Source of the DNA: Roseivirga sp.
GTDB lineage: Bacteria; Bacteroidota; Bacteroidia; Cytophagales; Cyclobacteriaceae
NCBI GenBank assembly: GCA_021404565.1
Contig: JAAWWF010000020.1
Span: 1 to 64,000 of the forward strand
Reading direction: 5' to 3'
DNA length: 64,000 nt
The notes below the pieces were generated by a model, which was not told the origin of the DNA, made no database searches, and worked only from the letters and a program-made list of their open reading frames with translations. The position numbers and the translations under genes are program-made. How positions within the stretch are numbered: position 1 is the first letter of the stretch; the number at the start of each line of letters is the position of its first letter. This document shows positions 44,402 through 52,456 of this stretch, piece by piece.

Positions 44402-45373
44402 ATGAAAAAGGCAACATTCTTTCTATTCATTCTCTTTTGTACTCCTCTTCTCTCGCAGGAACAGACCAGCATCATCATCAAACAACAAGGCTATGGAAAA
44501 AACCATGGCCTCAGACTCATTTTTAATGGCAAAATTATCGAACCTGAAACCCAGGAAGATATTCTCCTGGAGCTAGACACCGTCCTCATCGAGCCCCTTT
44601 ATGCGCAAGTCTTGCAAAAAAACAGCCGCTATACCGGTTTTTGGATAGAACCGGGCTTTGGTGAAGTGACTGTATTCAAAAAGGGTTTTCCCGGTTCTAC
44701 TGAAGTAAAGGGTTCTAAAAGTCATGCCGTATATAAGAGCGTAAAGTTTGCCGATATCCCCGAAGACCGTTTCGAGAATTTCCTTACCCATAAAGACCAC
44801 CCTGTTGCCATTGACTATCTGAATGGATCTTTCCAGTTTTCCGGGCTGACCGCGGAACAACTGCAGCAGCTTTATGACGCTGTTGATGAAAACAACAAGC
44901 CCAAGCTAGATAATCTGAGAGCTCATCTCGTTACCAGAAGTATTCCCACAGTGAAAATTGACTCGGACATCTACGATTTCACAGGTCAGGACAAAGAGGG
45001 AAAAAGCTATAGCACCGGAGATTATAGAGGAAAGTATCTGCTGATTGACTTTGCCGCTACAGGCTGTGGTCCCTGCTGGGCGGGCTACCCTGAGCTGATA
45101 GCCGAAACTTCCAAATACGACAAGCTACAGGTAATCACCTTCAATGAGGACGATGCCATTGACACCTGGCAATCCATTGCCGACAAGAGAAACATTGAAC
45201 TGGACTGGCCGGTACTCTGGAGTGGAGAAAACAAAAAAGAGGTTTTTGAAATATATAAAATCCAGGGTTGGCCAAATTTCTTTCTCATCTCACCGGAAGG
45301 TAAAGTACTCGACCAGTGGATGGGCTCAGGTGGTGATCATTTAAAATTCACCCTCAACCGGTTGGTAAAGTAA
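44402..45373 (+). CDS. TlpA-like thiol-disulfide oxidoreductase
   Basis: A 323-residue exported protein (signal cut near LLSQE). The N-terminal half (20-180) is beta-rich and DUF4369-like; the C-terminal thioredoxin domain has YLLIDFAATGCGPCWAGYP with CGPC at 222-225 and the cis-Pro loop GWPNFFLI. Periplasmic thiol chemistry, perhaps in an oxidative-stress or cytochrome-maturation setting. No cytochrome genes are near. Single-gene unit. Confidence 0.85.
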   Translation: MKKATFFLFILFCTPLLSQEQTSIIIKQQGYGKNHGLRLIFNGKIIEPETQEDILLELDTVLIEPLYAQVLQKNSRYTGFWIEPGFGEVTVFKKGFPGSTEVKGSKSHAVYKSVKFADIPEDRFENFLTHKDHPVAIDYLNGSFQFSGLTAEQLQQLYDAVDENNKPKLDNLRAHLVTRSIPTVKIDSDIYDFTGQDKEGKSYSTGDYRGKYLLIDFAATGCGPCWAGYPELIAETSKYDKLQVITFNEDDAIDTWQSIADKRNIELDWPVLWSGENKKEVFEIYKIQGWPNFFLISPEGKVLDQWMGSGGDHLKFTLNRLVK

Positions 45374-45374
45374 T

Positions 45375-45527
45375 CAGCCGACCGTTGACGGACGCTTCTG
45401 TTCTCAGGGGAACAGAGGCACTCCTTAAGGAACTTAAAAACCATCACTCAAAACCTCGAAATCGCCTTTTTTCTTTGGCATTCCTTTTGGAAAGCACGGT
45501 CTAGTCAAGTATTTAAATTCAGTTACT
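45375..45527 (+). promoter_or_regulatory. Conserved control region of permease copy 1
   Basis: Contains CAGCCGACCGTTGACGGAC (45375-45393), the inverted repeat CTGTTC-TCAGGG-GAACAG (45398-45415) and a sigma-54-like element TGGCA (45476-45480) / TTGGA (45487-45491). TGGCA starts 52 bases before the ATG. All elements recur in the same order and nearly the same spacing at 48091-48243. The -12 half is TTGGA instead of TTGCA, so sigma-54 use is inferred, not shown. Confidence 0.6.
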
Positions 45528-48032
45528 ATGCTCCGTAATATGTTCAAGATCGCCTGGAGAAGTGCCATCAGACAAAAGCAATTTGCGCTGCTCAATATCT
45601 TCGGTCTTTCCATAGGCATTACAGCTTGTCTGCTAATAGCACTCTATGTTCAGGATGAAATGTCATATGATACATTTCATGAAAAAGGAGACAGAATATA
45701 CAGAGTAAATCAGCCGTTTATCTGGGGCGACTGGAATGAACAGTACGGGTCTACAGGCCCTAACGTTGCTGTAGCTCTCAAAACTGATGTACCTGAGTTC
45801 GAAGAGGTAGTGCGGGTTCAAAACCGCGGTAACCATATTGTGACCTATCGTGCTGAAAATAAAACTCCGGTTTCTTTCAGAGAGGAGCAGTTATACATTG
45901 CAGACGAAAACTTCTTTAACGTATTTTCATTTGACTTGATTAAGGGCGATGCTGAAACAGCTCTCAAAGCTCCCTCCAGCGTAATAATAACAGAAGAGAC
46001 AGCCCATCGCTATTTTAATGAGGACGATCCGATGGGAAAAATCCTTGAGGTCAAGGAAGGCTCCAAGCCAAGACTGTTTAAAGTGACTGGTATTGTTTCA
46101 GATCTGCCAGATAAATCACACCTGCAGTTTGATATGCTCACTTCGTTAAATACTTATCAGGATACAAAAAGTCGGGAATGGACCTGGCTATGGACAACAT
46201 ATGTGACCTATGGATTGGTAAAAGAAGGAACAGACATAAATGCTCTGGAAGAAAAGATTCAGGCCATACCACCAAAGTGGGCTCAAACTACAGTCGAAAG
46301 AGTTTTTAATCAGACTTATGATGAATACCTGACTGACGGCAGAAAATGGAATCTGTTTCTTCAACCTATAAGTGAAGTCTATCTACATTCCCCTGCCACA
46401 GGCAATAGACTAGGTCCCTGGAGTGATATCGCCTATGTTCAGATATTTTCGGCTGTAGGCCTGCTTGTACTAGTACTCTCAGCTATAAACTTCATGAACC
46501 TGTCCACCGCGCGCTCTTCTAAACGAGCCAAAGAAGTTGGGGTTCGCAAAGTCTTAGGCTCAGAAAAAAAATCTCTGGTAAGACAATTCATATTCGAGTC
46601 ATTGCTCTTTGTAGTGGTCAGTACGGTTCTGGCCTTGGTTCTTACTGAGTTCAGTTTAAGTGCCTTCAATAATATTGCTGATAAAAAATTGAGTCTGTAC
46701 CAGCATTTTTTTAACCCTCTATTCTCAGGAAGCATTATCGTGTTTGTGCTCTGTCTTGGCATATTAGCCGGTAGTTATCCCGCTTTTTACTTGTCTTCAT
46801 TTAAACCTGTAGATGTACTAAAGGGAAAAGGAAGTGGCGGCTTCAAAGGAAAAACACTACGCAATGGGTTGGTAGTTTTCCAGTTTGCCATTTCAGTGGC
46901 ACTCATTATTGGAACGGTCTTCGTAAAACGCCAGTTAGATTATGCATCTAATTTCAACCCGGGATTTGATAATAATAATATTCTGCAAGTTCATAACATG
47001 CAAATTCTCGACCGATCGGCTTCTGAAACATTTCAAACAATACTCAGAAATAAATCTATCTTTTCTCAAGTAGGGTATTCAGATGCTGTTCCACCCTGGG
47101 TAACCAATGAAGACAAATACAAAGCTTACGGTCCGGATAATCAACCCCTGACTTTACCAAGAATATTATCAGATCAGCATTACATAGATTTATTGGCACC
47201 CAAATTTTTAGCAGGGAGAAATTTTGAAAAATCAAGGGGAGCCGACAAGCGAAAAATCATTCTGAATGCCTCTGCTGTCAAAGCCCTGGGCTGGGGCACT
47301 CCTGAGATGTATGCAGAAGATTCACCAATTGGTAAGTACATTACTTTCCCAACCAGTACCAAACCACTGTTCGAAGTCATTGGAGTTGTTGAGGACTTCA
47401 ATTTCAATGACCTGAAAAGTGAAATAAGACCACTCCTTATTGCTAATGAAAAGAATGACCTGCTATGGAATCGCGGACAACACTTCATATCTGCACGGCT
47501 TAACTCAACTGCCATAATAAGTGGCTCAAAGCTCAAAGAAGTCATCGATGACGTTAAAACCGAATTACAGGCATTAGCTCCTGAAATGCCTTTTCAGTTT
47601 AGTTTCATGGACAAGAATTTTGAAAATGGTTTCAGAAAAGAACAACGTATGGGGCAAGTACTGAACATCTTCACTGTAATGGCGTTGAGTATTGCCTGCC
47701 TTGGCTTATTCGGTCTTGCGGCTTTTTCAGCAGAGCAACGCACAAAAGAACTAGGTATAAGAAAAGTACTGGGTGCTCAAACAATTCACCTTGTAATATC
47801 ATTTTCATCCGAATTCACTAAACTCATACTATTTGCCTTGCTTATAGCCGTGCCTTTAGCATATTTCGCAGTCGATTATTGGCTAACCGACTTTGCTTAC
47901 AAAACGCCTATACAACCATTTGTTTTCATTGCAGCAGGCATTTCAGCCCTTTTAGTATCCTGGCTAACTATTAGTTTCCAATCACTCAAAACGGCCTATA
48001 GGAATCCAGTAGACTCACTGAGAGACGACTAA
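45528..48032 (+). CDS. FtsX/MacB-like ABC permease, tandem copy 1
   Basis: 834 residues with the MacB permease layout repeated: a helix near 20-42 (GLSIGITACLLIALYV), a periplasmic MacB_PCD-type domain (about 50-270), helices near 285-310, 335-360 and 380-405 (FMNLSTARSSKRAKEVGVRKVLG between), then a second half with the same order ending near 830. No ATPase domain or adjacent ATPase gene. Such permeases in Cytophagales are numerous and of unknown substrate. About 70 percent identical by eye over the N-terminal part to the next gene and exactly the same length, but visibly richer in A/T codons. Confidence 0.88.
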   Translation: MLRNMFKIAWRSAIRQKQFALLNIFGLSIGITACLLIALYVQDEMSYDTFHEKGDRIYRVNQPFIWGDWNEQYGSTGPNVAVALKTDVPEFEEVVRVQNRGNHIVTYRAENKTPVSFREEQLYIADENFFNVFSFDLIKGDAETALKAPSSVIITEETAHRYFNEDDPMGKILEVKEGSKPRLFKVTGIVSDLPDKSHLQFDMLTSLNTYQDTKSREWTWLWTTYVTYGLVKEGTDINALEEKIQAIPPKWAQTTVERVFNQTYDEYLTDGRKWNLFLQPISEVYLHSPATGNRLGPWSDIAYVQIFSAVGLLVLVLSAINFMNLSTARSSKRAKEVGVRKVLGSEKKSLVRQFIFESLLFVVVSTVLALVLTEFSLSAFNNIADKKLSLYQHFFNPLFSGSIIVFVLCLGILAGSYPAFYLSSFKPVDVLKGKGSGGFKGKTLRNGLVVFQFAISVALIIGTVFVKRQLDYASNFNPGFDNNNILQVHNMQILDRSASETFQTILRNKSIFSQVGYSDAVPPWVTNEDKYKAYGPDNQPLTLPRILSDQHYIDLLAPKFLAGRNFEKSRGADKRKIILNASAVKALGWGTPEMYAEDSPIGKYITFPTSTKPLFEVIGVVEDFNFNDLKSEIRPLLIANEKNDLLWNRGQHFISARLNSTAIISGSKLKEVIDDVKTELQALAPEMPFQFSFMDKNFENGFRKEQRMGQVLNIFTVMALSIACLGLFGLAAFSAEQRTKELGIRKVLGAQTIHLVISFSSEFTKLILFALLIAVPLAYFAVDYWLTDFAYKTPIQPFVFIAAGISALLVSWLTISFQSLKTAYRNPVDSLRDD

Positions 48033-48090
48033 GAGGACTAATCGACTTACACCTCAGAGGGTAATTCATCAAAACACCATCGGTAGGCAG

Positions 48091-48243
48091 CAGCCGACCG
48101 CTGACGGACACTACTGTTCTCAAGGGAACATAGACGTGAAGTACCGGGTTTAAAAAACATGCTCTAGAGGTTCAAAACAGCCTTTCCGCTTTGGCATCCC
48201 TTTTGAAAAGCATAGTCCAGTCAAATACCAAAACTGAATTAGT
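48091..48243 (+). promoter_or_regulatory. Conserved control region of permease copy 2
   Basis: CAGCCGACCGCTGACGGAC (48091-48109), inverted repeat TGTTC-TCAAGG-GAACA (48115-48130), and TGGCA (48192-48196) / TTGAA (48203-48207). TGGCA again starts 52 bases before the ATG at 48244, and the palindrome-to-TGGCA distance differs by one base from copy 1. Much of the sequence between these blocks is diverged, which points to selection on the blocks. Confidence 0.6.
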
Positions 48244-50748
48244 ATGTTCCGTAATATGTTCAAGATCGCCTGGAGAAATGCCATCAGACAAAAGCAATTT
48301 ACCCTGCTCAATATTGTCGGGCTTTCCATTGGCATTACCGCCTGCCTGCTCATAGCCCTCTATGTTCAGGACGAGCTGTCATACGACAACTTCCATGAGA
48401 AGGGTGATCGCATTTACAGAGTTAATCAGCCTTCTATATGGAGCGATTGGAACGAGCCTTTCGCAGCAACAGGCCCCAATATCGCTGTGGCCCTGAGAAC
48501 AGATATTCCAGAGTTTGAAGAGGTGGTTAGAATCCACGATAACGGGCCTGATTTTGTCAGCTATAAACCCGAAGGTCGCAACCCGATCTCTTTTAAAGAA
48601 GAGGATCACTTTATGGCCGATGCCAATTTTTTCAAAGTCTTTTCTTTTGAGTTGCTATCAGGGGATAAAGAAAGTGTTTTAGCACAACCCGGAAGTGTGG
48701 TGATTACAGAGGAAACAGCAGAACGCTATTTTGGAAAAGAAGCCCCTGAAGGTAAAATTCTCGAAATACAACATGGTGATGAAAAACAGCTCTTTACGGT
48801 AACCGGAGTAGTGGAAAACGTTCCGGAAAATTCTCACCTACAATTTGATATGCTCTCTTCTATGACGAGCTATCCCCTGGTAAAAAGACTTGAATGGTCC
48901 TGGATCTGGACCACCTTTGCTACCTATGGCCTGGTAAAAGAAGGTACTGACATAGAAACTCTCACAGAAAAAATTCAAGCAATTCCTCCCAAATGGGCAG
49001 AAGGCAGTGTCCAACGTGTGGAAGGAAAAAGCTACGCTGAGTACATGGCCGATGGCCGCACCTGGGATCTTCGTCTGCAGTCCATCAGCGATGCATACCT
49101 GTATTGCCCTCCCAGTGGCAACCGTTTCGGGACCAACAGCGATGTGATATATACACAGATATTTTCGGCCGTAGGTCTTTTAATACTCGTGCTTTCAGCC
49201 ATCAATTTCATGAACCTGTCGACCGCCAGATCGGCCAACCGTGCCAAGGAAGTAGGGATCAGAAAAGTACTGGGATCAGAAAAGAAAGCCCTGATTAACC
49301 AGTTTATTTTCGAATCGATTTTGTTTGTATCTACCAGCACAATCCTGGCCATGGTGATTACCGAATTCAGCCTGGGAGCTTTTAACAATATTGCTAACAA
49401 AGACCTGAGCCTTTACAGCCAATTGGGCCATCCAGTATTCATTGGGTCTATTCTTAGCTTTATGCTGGTACTTGGTTTTCTGGCCGGAAGCTATCCTGCC
49501 TTCTATCTCTCTTCTTTCAGACCGGTAGATGTACTTAAAGGAAAGATAAGCTCCGGCTTCAAAGGAAAGGGCATCCGCAATGCACTGGTCGTGTTTCAAT
49601 TTGCTATCTCAGTCACGCTTATTATCAGCACCTTCTTTGTACAAAAACAGCTGAATTATGCTGCCAGCTTCAACCTGGGCTTCGACAACAACAATATTCT
49701 TCAGGTTCATAACCTGGGAGCCATGGACCCTTCAGCTATTGAGACCTTTCAGACCATGATGAAAAGTAAGGCAGTTTTCTCTGAAGTAGGATATTCAGAT
49801 GTACTGCCTCCAAACGTATTTAATGAAGACAAATACCAGGCTTATGGTCCCGATAATGATGGTCTGACACTCAACAGGATCAAAGGAGATGAAGAATACG
49901 TAAACCTACTGTCTCCGAAAATTCTGGTTGGAAGAAATTTCGACAAAACACGTGGCACCGACAAACATGCGGTTCTGCTCAATGCCTCAGCTGTGAAAGC
50001 ACTGGGTTGGGGCACTCCTGACACCTATGACCAGGACTCACCCATTGGAAAGCACGTTACCTTCCCAGGCAGCACTAAAGCACTTTTTGAGGTCATTGGC
50101 GTGGTGGACGACTTTAACTTTAACAGCCTGCGACTTGAAATCGCACCCTTATTGATCGCACATAAAAACAATGAGCTTTTGTGGAACAGTGGACATGGCT
50201 ATATGTCGCTGCGCCTCAATGCCGATGCGGTAAGAGATGGAGATCGTCTTAAGCAGGTTATTGAAGAGCTCAAAACGGATTTAGGAAAAATAGCCCCTGC
50301 TGTACCTTTTGAGTACAGCTTTATGGATCAGCAGTTTGAAGAGAGCTTCAGAACTGAGCAACGCATGAGCAAGGTGCTGAATATTTTCACAGGAATGGCC
50401 CTGACCATTGCCTGCCTGGGCCTGTTCGGTCTGGCCGCCTTCTCAGCGGAGCAACGTACCAAAGAGCTGGGAGTGAGAAAGGTACTGGGAGCAAAAACCA
50501 AAGATTTGGTCATCTCCTTCTCTGGTGAATTTACCAGACTGGTGTTGATATCACTGATCATTGCTGTACCCCTGGCTTATTTTGCCATTGATTACTGGCT
50601 GGCAGACTTTGCCTACAAAACACCTATTCAGCCCATGGTCTTTGTAATTGCCTGTGGAACAGCCCTGATGATATCCTGGTTCACCATTAGTTTCCAATCA
50701 CTAAAAGCAGCTTACAGAAACCCTGTCGACTCATTAAGAGACGAATAA
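48244..50748 (+). CDS. FtsX/MacB-like ABC permease, tandem copy 2
   Basis: 834 residues, same domain order as copy 1: FKIAWRNAIRQKQFTLLNIVG then a helix, MacB_PCD-type periplasmic domain, three helices around RANRAKEVGIRKVLGSEKKA, and a second permease half with FSAEQRTKELGVRKVLGA. Encoded without its own ATPase. Ends shortly before the convergent acyltransferase gene; a stem followed by T7 inside that gene's 3' end can terminate it. Confidence 0.88.
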   Translation: MFRNMFKIAWRNAIRQKQFTLLNIVGLSIGITACLLIALYVQDELSYDNFHEKGDRIYRVNQPSIWSDWNEPFAATGPNIAVALRTDIPEFEEVVRIHDNGPDFVSYKPEGRNPISFKEEDHFMADANFFKVFSFELLSGDKESVLAQPGSVVITEETAERYFGKEAPEGKILEIQHGDEKQLFTVTGVVENVPENSHLQFDMLSSMTSYPLVKRLEWSWIWTTFATYGLVKEGTDIETLTEKIQAIPPKWAEGSVQRVEGKSYAEYMADGRTWDLRLQSISDAYLYCPPSGNRFGTNSDVIYTQIFSAVGLLILVLSAINFMNLSTARSANRAKEVGIRKVLGSEKKALINQFIFESILFVSTSTILAMVITEFSLGAFNNIANKDLSLYSQLGHPVFIGSILSFMLVLGFLAGSYPAFYLSSFRPVDVLKGKISSGFKGKGIRNALVVFQFAISVTLIISTFFVQKQLNYAASFNLGFDNNNILQVHNLGAMDPSAIETFQTMMKSKAVFSEVGYSDVLPPNVFNEDKYQAYGPDNDGLTLNRIKGDEEYVNLLSPKILVGRNFDKTRGTDKHAVLLNASAVKALGWGTPDTYDQDSPIGKHVTFPGSTKALFEVIGVVDDFNFNSLRLEIAPLLIAHKNNELLWNSGHGYMSLRLNADAVRDGDRLKQVIEELKTDLGKIAPAVPFEYSFMDQQFEESFRTEQRMSKVLNIFTGMALTIACLGLFGLAAFSAEQRTKELGVRKVLGAKTKDLVISFSGEFTRLVLISLIIAVPLAYFAIDYWLADFAYKTPIQPMVFVIACGTALMISWFTISFQSLKAAYRNPVDSLRDE

Positions 50749-50787
50749 AAGATAAACCAAAGTCGGTCTAACCAAACCGATAGCTGA

Positions 50788-51684
50788 TCATGAAGAAGAG
50801 GTGGCCAAGGCTGTCTCTTCTTCTTTTTTTGTGTACTTCCATCGCTTATGAGACCACAAGTAGGCAGATGGGTCGCGATGAATTGATGCCTGCAGTTTAC
50901 TCACATAGTCGGCAATGATGCCCTCCTGTCCCTTTTCATAAGGCGGTTCTGCAATTTGCCTGAAAGTAAGCTTATATCGCCCTGGAGATACTCTTTCCGT
51001 ATCTCCATAAAACACAGCATAATTGGCCATAGTGGCAATACGCTCCGCTCCCTTATAAAAAGCAGTTTCTCTGTTAAGAAAATCCAGCCAGTGCTTTTCG
51101 GTACCCATGCTGGGCAATTGATCTCCTATGATACCAATAAGCCGTGGTTGCTTTCTGCGTTTGATAATTTCACGAACAGCATTATCCTTAGGCACAGCGA
51201 TCCCTCCGTGCTTTGTTCTCAGCGTCAGCATGATCTTATCGAACCGCCTGTTTTTTACTGGCTTGTACAAAAACTCCAGTGGGTAGCCCAATTGTTGTCT
51301 GACCGAATGAGCAGGCCATTCCCAGTTGGCAGTGTGTCCTGATACCAGTACTACAGGAATTCCCCTCTCTAGATAAGACAAAACCAACTCCGGGTTGGTA
51401 ATAGGCATTCGTTGTTTCCAGTCTTCTTTCTTAAAACTGTATGACTTCCAGAATTCGGCCAACACCTGTAAAAACTGCCTGTAAAACTGAACTTCAATAC
51501 GACTTCGTTCTTTTGCTGTCTTGTCAGGAAAAGCCCTGGATACGTTTGCACTAACCACCGATCTTCTGTATCGGAATACATAATAGGCCAGGAAAGCCGT
51601 CAGCTCACAAAGGGCGTAGAGAATCCAAAAAGGAAAAAAGGATAGGAGTTTTATAAAAAACACGTCAGCTCTGTTTAAACCCAC
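50788..51684 (-). CDS. Lipid A biosynthesis acyltransferase (LpxL/HtrB family)
   Basis: A 298-residue inner-membrane enzyme that adds a secondary acyl chain to lipid A. The catalytic HX4E is H117-E122 in VSGHTANWEW; a membrane anchor spans about 13-33 and GIIGDQLPSMG is the second conserved region. The poly-Glu/Ser tail EEETALATSSS overlaps the terminator stem of the opposite gene. The start is ATG 51684, directly against a 30-base near-perfect palindrome that may control it. Confidence 0.9.
   Translation of the reverse strand: MGLNRADVFFIKLLSFFPFWILYALCELTAFLAYYVFRYRRSVVSANVSRAFPDKTAKERSRIEVQFYRQFLQVLAEFWKSYSFKKEDWKQRMPITNPELVLSYLERGIPVVLVSGHTANWEWPAHSVRQQLGYPLEFLYKPVKNRRFDKIMLTLRTKHGGIAVPKDNAVREIIKRRKQPRLIGIIGDQLPSMGTEKHWLDFLNRETAFYKGAERIATMANYAVFYGDTERVSPGRYKLTFRQIAEPPYEKGQEGIIADYVSKLQASIHRDPSAYLWSHKRWKYTKKEEETALATSSS
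50792..50830 (+). terminator. Terminator for permease copy 2, embedded in the convergent gene
   Basis: GAAGAAGAG (50792-50800) and CTCTTCTTC (50815-50823) form a perfect 9-bp stem with a 14-base loop, followed by seven Ts on the plus strand. The whole element is within the last codons (EEETALATSSS) of the acyltransferase on the other strand. Confidence 0.65.
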
Positions 51685-51714
51685 ATTCTGTAACAGAAGC
51701 TTCAGTTACAGAAT
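51685..51714 (-). promoter_or_regulatory. 30-bp near-perfect palindrome at the acyltransferase start
   Basis: ATTCTGTAAC (51685-51694) and GTTACAGAAT (51705-51714) are perfect 10-base arms; the ten bases between are A-GAAGCTTC-A, whose centre is itself an 8-base palindrome. Only the two flanking A's fail to pair. It directly adjoins the ATG of the LpxL-like gene. A TAnnTTTG element lies upstream, so the palindrome would be transcribed in the leader. Confidence 0.6.
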
Positions 51715-51728
51715 CGGGATTGAAGGCA

Positions 51729-51736
51729 CAAACTTA
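51729..51736 (-). promoter_or_regulatory. TAnnTTTG -7 element of the acyltransferase gene
   Basis: On the minus strand this reads TAAGTTTG, an exact match to TAnnTTTG, 44 bases before the ATG at 51684. A -33 TTG was not found. Confidence 0.45.
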
Positions 51737-51789
51737 ACGCAAAAAATCAGCTAAATGATTCCATTCAGCTCCCGTATTTTCCAAAATTA

Positions 51790-52446
51790 TCAGCGCTCGA
51801 AACCAACCAGTTCTTTATCGATTTCTATCAGGGCATCGCGATAAACCCCCAGCATATAGTGCTCCTGATCTGATAGTTCTGAAAACAGATTCCGGATAGT
51901 CCTGAATCCCATCTGGTAGTTGTCCTCGGTCAGAGATAAGTCGTTGGTCTTTCTGAACAGCAGGTCCATTGTATTATCAACCTTACTTTGGTGTTCGTAA
52001 CAATGTGTGAGATTATAAGTAGTACGGTATTGAAAGTTCTTAATCACCTGTGCCGAATGGGCCGTTTGCCAGGCTGTCTTTTGAAGCAAATAAGAAATGC
52101 TCGGTTCTGGATATAACTCATTCAGCACGCTCTTATCAATGTAATCGAAGTTTTCAGGACGCAAGCTTCCGGTAACTACCCCATCGAGTCGTACATACAG
52201 TGAGTCATGATAGCTTAGCCATTCCAGTACCACACTTCTGTTACTAAGCAGCTCACTTTTCAGGTTTTTTAATACTACTTCCGTATCTCTGTGAAGCCTG
52301 ACTTCCGATTTCCAGTTATCTACGGCAAAAGCCAATAATACTCCAAAAGTGATCAGTAGAGATTCGATAATGAGCCCCGGCAAAGAATTGCGCAGCGCTA
52401 TCAGTTTTTTCCAAGTACCCCTCCTCTTTCTTACCTGCCTGTCCAT
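51790..52446 (-). CDS. Single-helix membrane protein of unknown function
   Basis: A 218-residue protein with a basic N-terminus, one membrane helix (about 22-44, PGLIIESLLITFGVLLAFAVDNW) and a helical, charged C-terminal domain. The helix plus VDNWKSE pattern recurs, as far as I recall, in uncharacterised Bacteroidota membrane proteins. It starts ten bases after the permease stop, so it is the third gene of the PadR-permease operon. No function can be assigned. Confidence 0.72.
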   Translation of the reverse strand: MDRQVRKRRGTWKKLIALRNSLPGLIIESLLITFGVLLAFAVDNWKSEVRLHRDTEVVLKNLKSELLSNRSVVLEWLSYHDSLYVRLDGVVTGSLRPENFDYIDKSVLNELYPEPSISYLLQKTAWQTAHSAQVIKNFQYRTTYNLTHCYEHQSKVDNTMDLLFRKTNDLSLTEDNYQMGFRTIRNLFSELSDQEHYMLGVYRDALIEIDKELVGFER

Positions 52447-52456
52447 AAGACGGGTT

